A stretch of 64,000 nucleotides of DNA from Maribacter thermophilus (GCF_001020565.1 NZ_LDAS01000001.1:286402-350401); one strand, 5' to 3'; shown: positions 27,824 through 37,147, counted from the stretch's first letter. Notes: generated from the sequence alone by a model not told the origin. A program made the numbers and translations.

Positions 27824-28720
27824 TTATTTTAAAAACTCGGGGTTCTTATAGGCAGGGTTTGGGTATTTGTAAAATCCCTCGCCTGTGGATACACCTAATT
27901 TATTTTTATCTATATAGTTCTCTTTTAGGTATTTTACCGTTTTTATTTTTAATTCGTCTTGGGTTTTTTCCGCCGCTATTTTGTCTATGTTATAAGCGGT
28001 GGTAATACCTACCACATCAAGAATACCAAAAGGTCCCGCAGGTGCTCCCGTAGCTTTCATCCAAGTTTTGTCTATCGTTTGCGGGTCGGCCACTTCGGTA
28101 ACCAACAAACGGGTAGCGGCACTTAATAAAGGCACCAATAACGTGTTTAGAATATATCCAGGCTGCTCTTTATGTAATGGCAGGGCCAACATGCCAATAG
28201 CTTTTGCAAAAGCTACGAGATCATCAAAAACCTTAGGGTCGGTCGTTGCGTGCCCCATAATCTCCGCAGTATTGTGAATCCAAATGGTATTGGCAAAATG
28301 CAAGGCCAAAAATTTTGAAGGTCTGCCCGTAGCTTCTGCAAATTGACTCGGTAATAGGGTAGAGGAGTTTGTGGCGAATACCGTTTTTTCTGGAGCCACT
28401 TTCGCCAGCTTTTTATAAAAATCCGTTTTTATGGCCGGATTTTCGGGTATGGCCTCGATAAGCAGGTCGGCATTCTTAACGGCCTCCGCCAAATTAGAGG
28501 TGTAACTTAAATTTTGGCCTGTTTTGTCTATCTCTTCCTGTGTGGCGTTTAAATCGTTTTTGTAGGCGTCGCCAAGGGTGTCAAATTTGGTTTTTGCCTT
28601 TTCTAGCACCTCATCGTTAATATCGTACACCGTTACATTAAATCCGTGAAACGCGGTTTGAAAAGCAATCTGATATCCTAGAACACCGCTACCTGCAATG
28701 GTAATATTTTTATAGTTCAT
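27824..28720 (-). CDS. 3-hydroxyacyl-CoA dehydrogenase (3-hydroxybutyryl-CoA dehydrogenase-like)
   Basis: A 298-residue single-domain NAD-dependent dehydrogenase that oxidises 3-hydroxyacyl-CoA or reduces the 3-oxo form. It has a Rossmann GSGVLG motif at 10-15, a following acidic residue in 'VYDIND', a catalytic His in 'LALHFANTIW', and the C-terminal substrate domain 'PGYILNTLLVPLLSAA'. There is no fused hydratase. It lies between dps and hdeD in the same operon (66 and 127 bases from its neighbours), which is unusual for a beta-oxidation enzyme. Fermentative or redox-balancing use under low oxygen is inference from the context. Confidence 0.9.
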   Translation of the reverse strand: MNYKNITIAGSGVLGYQIAFQTAFHGFNVTVYDINDEVLEKAKTKFDTLGDAYKNDLNATQEEIDKTGQNLSYTSNLAEAVKNADLLIEAIPENPAIKTDFYKKLAKVAPEKTVFATNSSTLLPSQFAEATGRPSKFLALHFANTIWIHNTAEIMGHATTDPKVFDDLVAFAKAIGMLALPLHKEQPGYILNTLLVPLLSAATRLLVTEVADPQTIDKTWMKATGAPAGPFGILDVVGITTAYNIDKIAAEKTQDELKIKTVKYLKENYIDKNKLGVSTGEGFYKYPNPAYKNPEFLK

Positions 28721-28786
28721 GTTGTAAGCTTTTTATTTTTTCTTCCCTATTATTTTTAATCCCCTTATGGAAATTAGAGAATGGGC

Positions 28787-29263
28787 CTATTGTAGATGTG
28801 AACGCAACATCCAAGCGGTTTTCTCGTGCTGTTCCATCAATCCGGTAATATAATCACTAATGCCTTCGGCCTGCCACTTATCAGAAATGGGCTTAATTTC
28901 TTCTCTTAAGAAAATAATAATGCTCTCATGGTCTGCCAACAGTTCGGCAAATATGCTTTGGCTGTCGTTCTTTCCTTTTGTCTTTTCGGTAAGATGTGTC
29001 AGCTCGGAATACATTTTTAGGGTTGCGGGTACATAATGGCCTAGGGCACGTATTTTTTCGGCAACGGTGTCTACAATTTCCTGTTGTTCGTTGTATAAAG
29101 TCTCTAAATAGGTGTGTACGGTATGAAAATCGGGACCTTCAATGTTCCAGTGAAAATTCAATGTTTTTGAATAGAGTACAAATTCATCGGCCAATATTTT
29201 GGCCAATTGATCGGCAATGGCCTGTCTGTTTTCTGCTGAAATTCCAATGTTAGGTGTTTTCAT
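28787..29263 (-). CDS. dps: Dps-family ferroxidase / DNA-protection protein (first copy)
   Basis: A 158-residue ferritin-like protein expected to form a 12-subunit shell that oxidises and stores iron, using hydrogen peroxide, in the cytoplasm. The ferroxidase-site motif is visible: 'LNFHWNIEGPDFHTVHTYLETLYNE' around residues 37-61, followed by 'VDTVAEKIRALG'. It is the first gene of a four-gene stress operon and is preceded by an FNR-like box and -7 element (29291-29333). A second Dps is encoded at 61831-62307, with clearly different sequence. Confidence 0.95.
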   Translation of the reverse strand: MKTPNIGISAENRQAIADQLAKILADEFVLYSKTLNFHWNIEGPDFHTVHTYLETLYNEQQEIVDTVAEKIRALGHYVPATLKMYSELTHLTEKTKGKNDSQSIFAELLADHESIIIFLREEIKPISDKWQAEGISDYITGLMEQHEKTAWMLRSHLQ

Positions 29264-29290
29264 TTTTATTATATTTTTTGAATTGCTCTA

Positions 29291-29333
29291 TAAAGGTATT
29301 TTGGAAGACAGGGAATTAGTATGACGAAAATCA
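29291..29333 (-). promoter_or_regulatory. Class II FNR-like promoter of the dps operon
   Basis: Plus-strand dyad TGAC-GAAA-ATCA at 29322-29333, reading CTGAT-N4-GTCAT on the minus strand, is followed after 23 nt by the -7 element TACCTTTA (29298 to 29291). The predicted start is near 29287, which puts the dyad centre at about -41. Spacing is identical to the boxes at 35311 and 37179. Flanks are shared with the 35311 copy (ATCAGTA.ACC). Confidence 0.7.
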
Positions 29334-29446
29334 GTAAACCTTCTTTTTAAGATAAGTTTATAATTAGGGACTAATGGAAAATAGTCAAAGCAAAGGGCTA
29401 TGGGGTGTAGAGGGGCATATATAAAGTGGGTAAAATAACGAGGATA

Positions 29447-30718
29447 TTAAGACCTGTAGATAAGAATGAATATAATGCCGATCAAAATAATGGTTCCGAA
29501 AGAGTATCCTACAAACTTTCCGGTAGTTTTAGAGCCTTTGAATACACTGATGCCCAGCTTCACGAGCATGTTGCTCAAAACAGCTGCAATGATCACTGAA
29601 GAGGCCGTTTTTACTTTGTCGGAATCCAAAGAAAATTTGGCCATGCTTATGGTAATAGCATCCGTATCGGCCAATCCGGAAATAAGGGCCGAGTAGTACA
29701 ATCCGTTTTCGCCAAAAAATTGATTGCTGTAGAAAACGGCAAACAGAATAACGATATAAATAGCTCCAAAACCTAGGGCACTCAATATGTTCAATGGGTT
29801 TCCGATTTTTATGTTGGTGTCCGTTTCTTTGGTGTCCCTTTGAATCAATATTAAGGATACCACCAAACAAATTAGGGTCAGTAGTGAAAAGGGGAGGGCC
29901 AAATAAGTTAAAAGTGAACTATTGAAAATATATACCAAAAGGGACAGCCTGGGGAACATAATGCCCGAGGCAATAACGATACCGGCGGCATATTTTTTTG
30001 ATAGTTCGGGCGATTCCTCACTTCTGGAAGCATAGCTCCAGGCCACGGCGGTACTGGAGATGAGGCCACCAAGAATAGCCGTCAATAAAATGCCTCGCTT
30101 TGAACCCACGAACTTGACCAAGAAATAACCAATAAAATTCAAAAAGGAAACAATGACCACGATGGAGCCAATCTCGAACGGGTTCAGCAGGTCATTGGGA
30201 CCGTAGTTCTTATTTGGAAGAAAGGGCAATATCAAAAGTGCAATGATCGAAAACTTGATAAAGGCAAAAAGCTCCTCAGAGGTGATGTTACTGATCACGG
30301 AGCGGAACCTGGTCTTCAACGAAAGTAGGGTAACAATGATCACCGATGTGGCAACGGCATCCCTGTAATATTCTGCCGAAACCATAGCTCCCAAGACAAA
30401 AGTGGCGATCAGGGCCAGGTTGGTGGTGAGGCCCTGGCCATATTCCTCTTGTTTTTGGTAACTGGGGTTAAGGGCCAAAAAAAGGATAAAGGCGGCCAAA
30501 CCGATTATCAACAACCAAACGGTAAATTTATCCGTTAGATTTTCCAAGGTAAATCCTAAAATCGCTACGATCGGAAACGTGCGAATGCCGGCAAAACCTT
30601 GCCCCTTTAACCGGTCGTATTCTCTCTCAAGGCCAATGATCAAACCTATGCCCATGCTTATAAGTATGCCCAGAATATAGCTGTCGGTAAATTCATTTGT
30701 GCCTTCGAAATTTATCAT
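29447..30718 (-). CDS. MgtC/SapB-family membrane protein with DUF4010
   Basis: A 423-residue inner-membrane protein with about 11-12 hydrophobic helices. Residues 15-130 match the MgtC/SapB domain ('GIGLIIGLEREYDRLKGQGFAGIRTFP'), and the rest matches DUF4010 ('GGLISSTAVAWSYASRS', 'SALISGLADTDAITISMA'). MgtC proteins help survival in low magnesium and acid and affect the ATP synthase and membrane potential; the role of this long form is unknown. It is the last gene of the ahpD-like-ftsH-coiled coil-ubiB-mgtC operon (29-base gap). Confidence 0.9.
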   Translation of the reverse strand: MINFEGTNEFTDSYILGILISMGIGLIIGLEREYDRLKGQGFAGIRTFPIVAILGFTLENLTDKFTVWLLIIGLAAFILFLALNPSYQKQEEYGQGLTTNLALIATFVLGAMVSAEYYRDAVATSVIIVTLLSLKTRFRSVISNITSEELFAFIKFSIIALLILPFLPNKNYGPNDLLNPFEIGSIVVIVSFLNFIGYFLVKFVGSKRGILLTAILGGLISSTAVAWSYASRSEESPELSKKYAAGIVIASGIMFPRLSLLVYIFNSSLLTYLALPFSLLTLICLVVSLILIQRDTKETDTNIKIGNPLNILSALGFGAIYIVILFAVFYSNQFFGENGLYYSALISGLADTDAITISMAKFSLDSDKVKTASSVIIAAVLSNMLVKLGISVFKGSKTTGKFVGYSFGTIILIGIIFILIYRS

Positions 30719-30747
30719 TTGTTAGTTAGGTTGTTGGTGGTCGTTTC

Positions 30748-32436
30748 TTAAAATTGATCGTTTCTAAAGATGGATATTACAATGTAAAACCCCAAGATGG
30801 CCGACAATACAAAACCGATGGCGCCCAATAAGGGAATACCGTTGATCAAGGGCGGCATCTGCGCCATGACCAAAATCGATGATCCAATGGACAAGGCCGC
30901 AATGATTACAGCAAATACCAAGCGGTTGACCGACTTGCTCGTGGCGTTCTGAAATTCTTTGAGTCCCTTGTGCTCGTGTACCACGACCAGCTTGCCGTCC
31001 TTTATTTTTTTAAGGATGCTGTTAATGTCGTCGGGCAGGGTATCTACCAAATTATTAAGGTCTTGAAGCCGGTTAAAGTTCTTTTTGAACAGTCGTTTTA
31101 AACTAAATCTTTTACTGATAATCTTTGAGGTATAAGGCTCTAGATTGGCTGTTATATTGAATTCCGGGTCCAGTCTTCTTCCTACGCCCTCTATGATTAT
31201 AATGCCCCTGATCAACATATACATATAGTGGGGCAGAATAATTTTATTCTCGTACAGTACGGTTTTAAACCGGTTAAGGATGGTACCTACTTTTATGTTT
31301 TGAATGGTGGTGTTACTTACGCCCTCTACAAGTTCATATAGATCCTGTTCCAGTTTTTTTTGGTCGGGGATATCCGTTTTTACGGCAATTTTCTCAAGTA
31401 GATTGATGATTTTATTGACGTCTTTGCGCAAGAAATAGAGTAGTAGGTCGCCAAGGGCTTCTTTGTCGTTGGGTAATACGGTGCCCATCATTCCAAAATC
31501 CAAAAAACAGATCTGCGCCTCATCGGGAATTACAAAAATATTTCCTGGATGCGGGTCGGCATGAAAAAAGCCATGTTCCAGAATTTGGGCCAGATATAGG
31601 TCTACACCGAACTTTGCTACGGCAGAAGGGTCTATGTTGACTGCCCTGAGCTGATCGGTTTCCGATACTTTGATGCCATCGATATATTCCATACAGATCA
31701 GGCGGTTCGTAGAAAATTTACGGTAGACTTTTGGAACATAGATCATGTCATTACCTTCAAAGTTCTTGGCAAATTTTTCCGCATTGCCCATTTCCCGTAA
31801 AAACTGCAGTTCTTCTCCGATGCTTTGTTCAAAGGAGTCGATAATGCGAACCGGTTGAAAAGCTTGTGCCTGTACACTGTGTTTCTCTAGTGCCTTGGCT
31901 ACTTGTTTCATGATTAATAGGTCACTTTCTATAACTTCGTCTATATGGGGCCGTTGGATCTTGAGCACTACGTCTTCTCCATTTAACAATCTTGCCCGGT
32001 GTACCTGCGCCAAAGAGGCTGCGGCCAAGGGTTCGGGCTCGATGGACTGAAAACAATCGGATGGGGCTCTGTTCAGTTCCGTCTCAATGGCCTTTTGTAC
32101 ATCAAAGTTTTTTAGGTTGGGGGCATGGTCCTGCAACTTCTCAAGTTCTTTTACGAGTTCGGGAGGAAGCATGTCTTCCCTGTTGCTAAATACTTGCCCC
32201 AGTTTTACATAGGTTGGCCCCAGTTCTTCGAGCACCATACGAATACGTTCGTAGGTAGATAGGGAAAGGTTCTTTTTGGTGTCCGGGTGCCCGCCCAAGT
32301 AACTTTTCGGAATCACCTTGGCAATGCCGCTATTTACCAAAACGTCCTCAAAACCATATTTGGCAAGGACGTTGAACACGGTTGCATACCTTTTGATCTC
32401 TTTTTGTTTCGGAATCTTAAATGTGATCATGACCAA
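30748..32436 (-). CDS. ABC1/UbiB (AarF)-family atypical kinase
   Basis: A 562-residue protein with the UbiB kinase-like core: 'TYVKLGQVFSNREDMLPPE' (KxGQ motif) near 95, 'VVLKIQRP' with the P-loop-type Lys near 160, 'HADPHPGNIFV' near 290 and the DFG-like 'FLDFGMMG' near 308. Two C-terminal membrane helices ('LVFAVIIAALSIGSSILVM' and 'PLLGAIGFVLSAILGFYIVISIF') anchor it. The family supports quinone biosynthesis or lipid handling by ATP-dependent extraction. Its place behind ftsH and the coiled-coil gene (8-base gap) suggests a membrane-stress role. An isofunctional housekeeping copy may exist elsewhere. Confidence 0.92.
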   Translation of the reverse strand: MVMITFKIPKQKEIKRYATVFNVLAKYGFEDVLVNSGIAKVIPKSYLGGHPDTKKNLSLSTYERIRMVLEELGPTYVKLGQVFSNREDMLPPELVKELEKLQDHAPNLKNFDVQKAIETELNRAPSDCFQSIEPEPLAAASLAQVHRARLLNGEDVVLKIQRPHIDEVIESDLLIMKQVAKALEKHSVQAQAFQPVRIIDSFEQSIGEELQFLREMGNAEKFAKNFEGNDMIYVPKVYRKFSTNRLICMEYIDGIKVSETDQLRAVNIDPSAVAKFGVDLYLAQILEHGFFHADPHPGNIFVIPDEAQICFLDFGMMGTVLPNDKEALGDLLLYFLRKDVNKIINLLEKIAVKTDIPDQKKLEQDLYELVEGVSNTTIQNIKVGTILNRFKTVLYENKIILPHYMYMLIRGIIIIEGVGRRLDPEFNITANLEPYTSKIISKRFSLKRLFKKNFNRLQDLNNLVDTLPDDINSILKKIKDGKLVVVHEHKGLKEFQNATSKSVNRLVFAVIIAALSIGSSILVMAQMPPLINGIPLLGAIGFVLSAILGFYIVISIFRNDQF

Positions 32437-32444
32437 AAGTGTTG

Positions 32445-32819
32445 TTACATGTATTTGGACAGAAACTGAAAGAAATCTTTTTTCAGGTCAGCGTAAATTT
32501 GTCTTTGGGTCTCCATTTTTTCACGAATATCCGTATGGGTTTTTACCATGGGAACATCCATAGATTCGCTGTGCTGCGAAATGTTCATTTCGTGCTTGTT
32601 GATGGTTTCCTGTATTTCAGCGATGACATTACCATGGATTATAAACTGGTTTTGAAAATGTTCCAATTGGGCAAGAACCTCTTTGTCTGTCCAGCGTGTC
32701 ACAAGTTCGCTTAACCTGTTTTTGAAAGACTTGAGCTCATCGTTCCAAAAAGAAAGTTCAGACTCCCATAGCTTATGTTCAAAATGTAAATCGGAATTGT
32801 TGATAACCGTTGTTTCCAT
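32445..32819 (-). CDS. Small coiled-coil protein of the stress island (copy A)
   Basis: A 124-residue soluble, highly charged, mostly helical protein without signal or membrane segment. I do not recognise the family. The start METTV was chosen; an upstream in-frame ATG (32873) would add 18 hydrophobic residues and begin 8 bases after ftsH. It carries the motif W-E-S-E-L-x-F-W-N-D-E-L-K near residue 17, which closely resembles W-K-S-D-L-x-F-Y-N-Q-D-L-K in the 156-residue protein at 36655-37125. The two are probably related although their C-termini diverge. It sits between ftsH and the ubiB-like gene. Confidence 0.75.
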   Translation of the reverse strand: METTVINNSDLHFEHKLWESELSFWNDELKSFKNRLSELVTRWTDKEVLAQLEHFQNQFIIHGNVIAEIQETINKHEMNISQHSESMDVPMVKTHTDIREKMETQRQIYADLKKDFFQFLSKYM

Positions 32820-32881
32820 AATATGACTATTTATTAGGGTTACTATTATTTTTTTGTCAAGCGCCCAATACATGGGTGAAA

Positions 32882-34867
32882 TTATACTTCGTTATTGATG
32901 ATGGATAATTGGGGGTCGTCATGCTTGTTGTTTTTCTCGGTCGTATGTGTCCCTCTTTTTCCCAAAATCCTTTCCAAATCTTCTTTCTCGGCCACTTCAT
33001 GCTGCAGCAGATGTTGGGCCAGCTCATCCAGTTCTTCCCTATGTGATAGCAACAGGGCCTTGGTCCTTTCATAGGCCGTGTTAACGGTGGCCTGTACTTC
33101 GGTGTCTATCAGTTGCGCCATAGATTCACTGTAGGGCTTACCGATGATCCGGTCGTTTTGTCCAGAAGAGTCGTAAAAACTAAGCGGGCCAACCTTTTTA
33201 TTTAGTCCGTAGTACGATACCATAGCGTAGGCCTGCTTGGTCGTTTTCTCAAGGTCGTCCAAGGCTCCGGAAGAAATCTCGTTAAATACGATTTCCTCTG
33301 CGGCCCGCCCGCCCAGCGAAGCGCACATTTGGTCCATAAACTGTGATTTGGTCACAATTTGCCTTTCTTCGGGCAAATACCAGGCGGCACCGAGCGATTT
33401 GCCCCGTGGAATAACGGAGACCTTTACCAGGGAATCGACATTTTTCAGGTACCAGCTTACCACGGCATGTCCGGCTTCATGATGGGCGACGGTTTCTTTT
33501 TCCTTTTGGGATATAATTTTGCTCTTCCGCTCCATGCCTCCCACGATACGGTCCCTGGCCGCCATAAAATCACGAAAATGTACAAGGTCTTTTTTCTTTC
33601 GGGCCGCTATCAAGGCGGCTTCGTTGCAGATGTTGGCGATATCGGCCCCTGAAAAACCGGGACTCAACTTGGCCAAGGCCGTAACATCCACATCCTTGGC
33701 AAGTTTAAGGGGGCTAAGGTGCACCTTGAATATTTCTTCGCGCTCTTCTTTGGTAGGCAGTTCTAGGTAAATATGGCGGTCGAACCTACCAGGCCTTAAA
33801 AGGGCTTTGTCCAATATATCGGGCCGGTTGGTGGCGGCCAATACGATAACGCCCGTATTGGGGCCAAAACCATCCAATTCCGTCAACAGCTGGTTCAAGG
33901 TGCTTTCGCGTTCGTCGTTGGTCTGAAATGAGTTGCCCTTGCCACGGGAGCGGCCTATGGCATCTATTTCATCGATAAAAACGATACTGGGTGTCTTTTC
34001 TTTGGCTCGTTTAAACAGGTCTCGCACTCTTGAGGCACCGACACCTACGAACATTTCAACAAATTCGGATCCCGACATGGTAAAGAAAGGCACCTGTGCT
34101 TCCCCGGCCACGGCCTTGGCAATCAGGGTCTTTCCTGTTCCTGGAGGACCTACGAGCATAATGCCTTTCGGAATTTTGGCACCTAATTTGGTGTACGTTT
34201 CAGGATGTTTTAGAAAATCGACAACCTCCATAACCTCGGTCTTGGCTTCTTTTAAACCTGCTACATCATCAAAGGTAACAGCACTTGTAGTGCCCTTGTC
34301 CACTAACTTGGCAGTAGATTTGCCGATATTCATCATGGATCCGCCCACGCCTCCGCCGTTTCCCATTCGTTTGAACATGTATAACCAGAATAAAATTAGG
34401 ATGGCTATCGGCAGGATCCAGGATATGGCCGTGAGCCAACTGGTGCGGTTTTGGTACTCTATATCTATTTTCTCCGTAGAGGAAAAGTTGCTTTGCGCTT
34501 TTTCCAACTTGCTTTCAAAATTCTCTACGGAACCAATGGTCATTCGGTATTGGGGGCTTTCAATAGTACTGAAAAGACCGGAGTCGGTATCTTCGGAATT
34601 CTGGGTGTCGGTCGTACTTTTTTTTGTATAGATCTCGGCAAACTCTCTGTTAACGACTATTATTTTTGAAATTTTATTTTGGGTCAGAAGGGAATCTTGT
34701 AAAAAGGTCCAACTGACTTCTTTCACTCCCGAAATCGGACTTGAAAAAAATGAAAATGCCAATAAAAAACCAAAAAACAACAAGTAGATCCAACTGTAAT
34801 TGAATCCTCCGGAAGGAAATCTTTGTTTTTGGTCTTTTGGTGTATCGTTGTTCTTTTTCTGTTCCAT
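32882..34867 (-). CDS. ftsH: ATP-dependent zinc metalloprotease FtsH
   Basis: A 661-residue membrane AAA protease that degrades damaged membrane proteins. Two N-terminal membrane helices (about 25-43 and 147-166) flank a periplasmic domain. The AAA module has Walker A GPPGTGKT (240-247), Walker B '[11 protein letters not shown]' (about 295-305) and second region of homology '[20 protein letters not shown]'. The zinc site is HEAGH at 463-467, with a third acidic ligand in '[10 protein letters not shown]'. The C-terminal extension is charged and ends near '[12 protein letters not shown]'. It is embedded in a stress operon, so it may be an accessory copy besides a housekeeping FtsH; this cannot be tested here. 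Confidence 0.95.
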   Translation of the reverse strand: MEQKKNNDTPKDQKQRFPSGGFNYSWIYLLFFGFLLAFSFFSSPISGVKEVSWTFLQDSLLTQNKISKIIVVNREFAEIYTKKSTTDTQNSEDTDSGLFSTIESPQYRMTIGSVENFESKLEKAQSNFSSTEKIDIEYQNRTSWLTAISWILPIAILILFWLYMFKRMGNGGGVGGSMMNIGKSTAKLVDKGTTSAVTFDDVAGLKEAKTEVMEVVDFLKHPETYTKLGAKIPKGIMLVGPPGTGKTLIAKAVAGEAQVPFFTMSGSEFVEMFVGVGASRVRDLFKRAKEKTPSIVFIDEIDAIGRSRGKGNSFQTNDERESTLNQLLTELDGFGPNTGVIVLAATNRPDILDKALLRPGRFDRHIYLELPTKEEREEIFKVHLSPLKLAKDVDVTALAKLSPGFSGADIANICNEAALIAARKKKDLVHFRDFMAARDRIVGGMERKSKIISQKEKETVAHHEAGHAVVSWYLKNVDSLVKVSVIPRGKSLGAAWYLPEERQIVTKSQFMDQMCASLGGRAAEEIVFNEISSGALDDLEKTTKQAYAMVSYYGLNKKVGPLSFYDSSGQNDRIIGKPYSESMAQLIDTEVQATVNTAYERTKALLLSHREELDELAQHLLQHEVAEKEDLERILGKRGTHTTEKNNKHDDPQLSIINNEV

Positions 34868-34868
34868 A

Positions 34869-35216
34869 CTATTCCAATACGATAAATTGGTTCAACGCCT
34901 CCAAGGCTTCACAGCCGTAAATGAGGGCGGGCCCACCGCCCATCATTACGGCTACGCCAATGGTCTCTATTATCTCTGCAGAACTGGCGCCTGCTTTTAT
35001 GGCATCGTGGACATGAAAGGTGATACAACCATCACAGCGTACCGTAATGGCAATGCCCAATGCAATAAGTTCCTTTGTTTTTGAGGAAAGCGCCCCCTCG
35101 GCGGTACTGGCCTTATGCAGCTTGTTGAAACTACCGATGGTTTCGGGGATGTTGGCTCCCAGTTCCTTTATTAATCTTGTTAGGTCGTTATAGTGTTTAG
35201 AATAGTCTTTGATCAT
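34869..35216 (-). CDS. Carboxymuconolactone decarboxylase/AhpD-like protein
   Basis: A 115-residue helical protein of the AhpD-like CMD family. The redox pair CDGC is at residues 61-64, with His68 three residues after the second Cys ('CITFHVHDA'), the arrangement of AhpD-type alkylhydroperoxidase components. The C-terminal 'MMGGGPALIYG' is typical. It is likely a thiol-dependent peroxidase or reductase in the cytoplasm. It is the first gene of the ftsH operon (1-base gap to ftsH), 95 bases below an FNR-like box. Confidence 0.92.
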   Translation of the reverse strand: MIKDYSKHYNDLTRLIKELGANIPETIGSFNKLHKASTAEGALSSKTKELIALGIAITVRCDGCITFHVHDAIKAGASSAEIIETIGVAVMMGGGPALIYGCEALEALNQFIVLE

Positions 35217-35279
35217 GGCGCAACGTCTTTAAGATAGGTTTACCTTTCAAACATCTTTCGATGTATTCGAAAAGCCTTT

Positions 35280-35322
35280 CAAAACTATCTTAAATCAAAA
35301 AGTTGTCATATGATTAAAATCA
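35280..35322 (-). promoter_or_regulatory. Class II FNR-like promoter of the ahpD-like/ftsH operon
   Basis: Perfect dyad TGAT-TAAA-ATCA (35311-35322) followed after 23 nt by the full-consensus -7 element TAGTTTTG (35287 to 35280, minus strand). The predicted start is near 35276, with the dyad centre at about -41. No good -33 TTG is present at the usual distance, as expected for an activator-dependent promoter. A direct repeat of CCTTTCAAA (plus strand) lies in the leader. Confidence 0.75.
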
Positions 35323-35507
35323 GTAGACCAAAAGAATTTACAATAATCCGTTACAAACTGGAGTAGGGCATCACCACACAGTCTAGGGAATGCCGTTTGT
35401 TGTAATGCGGTTTATACGACAAAATGTAGAAACCGTATGGTATTTTAATATATATGGGCTATAGGCTGTGCATGGGCAATACTATGTTGTAGAAATATAT
35501 GTAAGTG

Positions 35508-35726
35508 TTACAGTTTTTCTGCTTTGTGCTCGTCTATATAATGCTCTAATAATTGCTTTAGACTTTGTAGGTATTCTTGCATTACTACTTTATCCATATG
35601 TGGATACTTGCTTACGGGTAAGGTCATAGGGTTTTCGTCCAAAGAACGGTAGAGCTCTGGGTAATCTGTTTCTATACGGGTGGTAAGCTGTGTAATTTCG
35701 TTTAATATTTTTTGTAAGTTTTTCAT
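35508..35726 (-). CDS. Small acidic helical protein of the stress island
   Basis: A 72-residue soluble protein with no recognised family: 'MKNLQKILNEITQLTTRIE' followed by 'YPELYRSLDENPMTL' and a C-terminal helix 'YLQSLKQLLEHYIDEHKAEKL'. There is no signal peptide, membrane segment or cysteine. Codon use and position (72 bases after the usp-like gene, same strand) support a real gene, last in the coiled coil-usp-small protein operon. A regulatory or binding partner role is possible, but nothing in the sequence shows it. Confidence 0.7.
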   Translation of the reverse strand: MKNLQKILNEITQLTTRIETDYPELYRSLDENPMTLPVSKYPHMDKVVMQEYLQSLKQLLEHYIDEHKAEKL

Positions 35727-35798
35727 CTTGTTCTCTTTTTATTATAGGTTACTTATTTCATGCTTTATTCTGAACAATACATTATCATGAAATACATT

Positions 35799-36608
35799 TT
35801 AATTAGCTTGCGGTAAGACCATTAATGGTTTTTCGGTGTTAAAGGCTACACTTTTTATAATATTCTGTCGTGTCAATTTTTTAAAAAAGCCATGTTCCGT
35901 TTTTAATAAGGCCATCATTCCCATACTACGGTTGGTCTTTTCTATCTCTACTAATGTGTTTGCTACAGAATCGTATTGTCTTACCTCAAAAAATAAATGT
36001 CTAGTGTCTTTTAATATTTTTCTTAAAATCTCTTTGTTCGTCTTTTGTACATCGGTCAAAAGTTCTTCGGTTTTAATGTGGATGACGTTTACGGTAGCGT
36101 CCCACAATTTGGCGATATCCATAAACGGAATAAGTTCTGTAGCGGAAAAGGTGTGTTTAAAATCGGTAGCAAAAACCACTTTTCTTAAATCGGCATACTC
36201 ATAAGCGCCGGGCACCATTACTATAGGGCAATTATTTATGTATTTAATAAGATCCAAGGTGTTACTGCCAACAAAAATTTCGCGGAGTGTAGATAATCCT
36301 TTGGTTCCCATAAAAATATAATCCCCACCTTTCTCTTCTAAGGTACGATTTGTTAAATTAAGAAGCGAATCAGATTCCATTATACCCTCAAAATAATGTT
36401 TGCCTTCCGTATGTTGCGATTGTAGTTTTTTTACAAATTGGTTTAAGTCTTCCTGGACTCCCAACTTGGTTTTATCGGCAGAAGGTACGCTGTGGTAAGC
36501 ATGTAGAATGTAAAAAGTACATACCTCTTTCTTGAAAAGAAAAAGAGCATAGTCGATGGCCTTTTCCGCATTTTTAGAAAAATCGGTCGGTATTATTATT
36601 TTTTTCAT
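35799..36608 (-). CDS. Tandem-domain universal stress protein
   Basis: A 269-residue cytoplasmic protein with two Usp domains, the usual Bacteroidota form. The first begins 'MKKIIIPTDFSKNAEKAIDYALFL' and ends with 'DYIFMGTKGLSTLREIFVGSNTLDLI'. The second begins 'LRKVVFATDFKHTFSATELIPFMDIA' and ends with 'KPLMVLPQAN'. The G-x-K-G-(9)-G-S/N ATP-binding pattern is recognisable in domain 1 ('GTKG...GSNT') and lost in domain 2, so nucleotide binding, if any, is in domain 1. It lies 46 bases downstream of the 156-residue coiled-coil gene and is predicted to share its FNR-like promoter. Confidence 0.92.
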   Translation of the reverse strand: MKKIIIPTDFSKNAEKAIDYALFLFKKEVCTFYILHAYHSVPSADKTKLGVQEDLNQFVKKLQSQHTEGKHYFEGIMESDSLLNLTNRTLEEKGGDYIFMGTKGLSTLREIFVGSNTLDLIKYINNCPIVMVPGAYEYADLRKVVFATDFKHTFSATELIPFMDIAKLWDATVNVIHIKTEELLTDVQKTNKEILRKILKDTRHLFFEVRQYDSVANTLVEIEKTNRSMGMMALLKTEHGFFKKLTRQNIIKSVAFNTEKPLMVLPQAN

Positions 36609-36654
36609 TTCTTCTATTGTAGGGTGTTTAATGCGTAGTGTATGGTTTGGTATT

Positions 36655-37125
36655 CTATGGCGTATTTGATTTTTCCGATAGATGAAATTTACGGGCCATT
36701 TCTTCGGTATCTATAGTATACTCGGTAACCTTAAAAACTTCTTTTCTATTCTTTCTAAAATCCTTTACAAATGTTTCCAGTTCATCTTCCAATTGCTCGT
36801 GCTCAGTTCTAAATTTATGGGAATCATAGGCAAAGGGGTTGTCTATCAATTCAGATAAATGATGTAGGTGCTTGTTCACTTTTTGAAGCAATGTCGTAGA
36901 TCGCTTATCCATGTCAAGTAGTCCCAACTCTATTTCTTGAACCATATCTATGTTCTCTTTTTTAGAAATCCACATAAAAAACTTGTCAATTAAACCATGC
37001 AAGAATTTTAGGTCTTGATTGTAAAATTCTAGGTCAGATTTCCAACGTTCGGTAAGAGAATAAAGGTTTTGCCAATCAGCTTCATGAATGTAACCATCTT
37101 TGGGTCTGTTTCTAAACTCTTTCAT
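36655..37125 (-). CDS. Coiled-coil protein of the stress island (copy B)
   Basis: A 156-residue soluble helical protein, family not recognised. No signal, membrane helix or cysteine. Near residue 27 it has W-K-S-D-L-x-F-Y-N-Q-D-L-K, matching the motif of the 124-residue protein between ftsH and the ubiB-like gene. The rest is rich in heptad-like Leu/Glu/Lys pattern ('LLQKVNKHLHHLSELI', 'EHEQLEDELETFVKDF'). It is the first gene of its operon, directly under an FNR-like promoter (box centre about 59 bases from its start), followed by usp and the 72-residue gene. Confidence 0.8.
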   Translation of the reverse strand: MKEFRNRPKDGYIHEADWQNLYSLTERWKSDLEFYNQDLKFLHGLIDKFFMWISKKENIDMVQEIELGLLDMDKRSTTLLQKVNKHLHHLSELIDNPFAYDSHKFRTEHEQLEDELETFVKDFRKNRKEVFKVTEYTIDTEEMARKFHLSEKSNTP

Positions 37126-37147
37126 TTGATCGTAATTTTGTTGGTAA

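Noticed and set aside
33933..34631. 232-codon open frame on the plus strand opposite ftsH
   Set aside because: It is antisense to the strongly conserved AAA domain, gives no recognisable protein and is explained by codon bias of the gene on the other strand.
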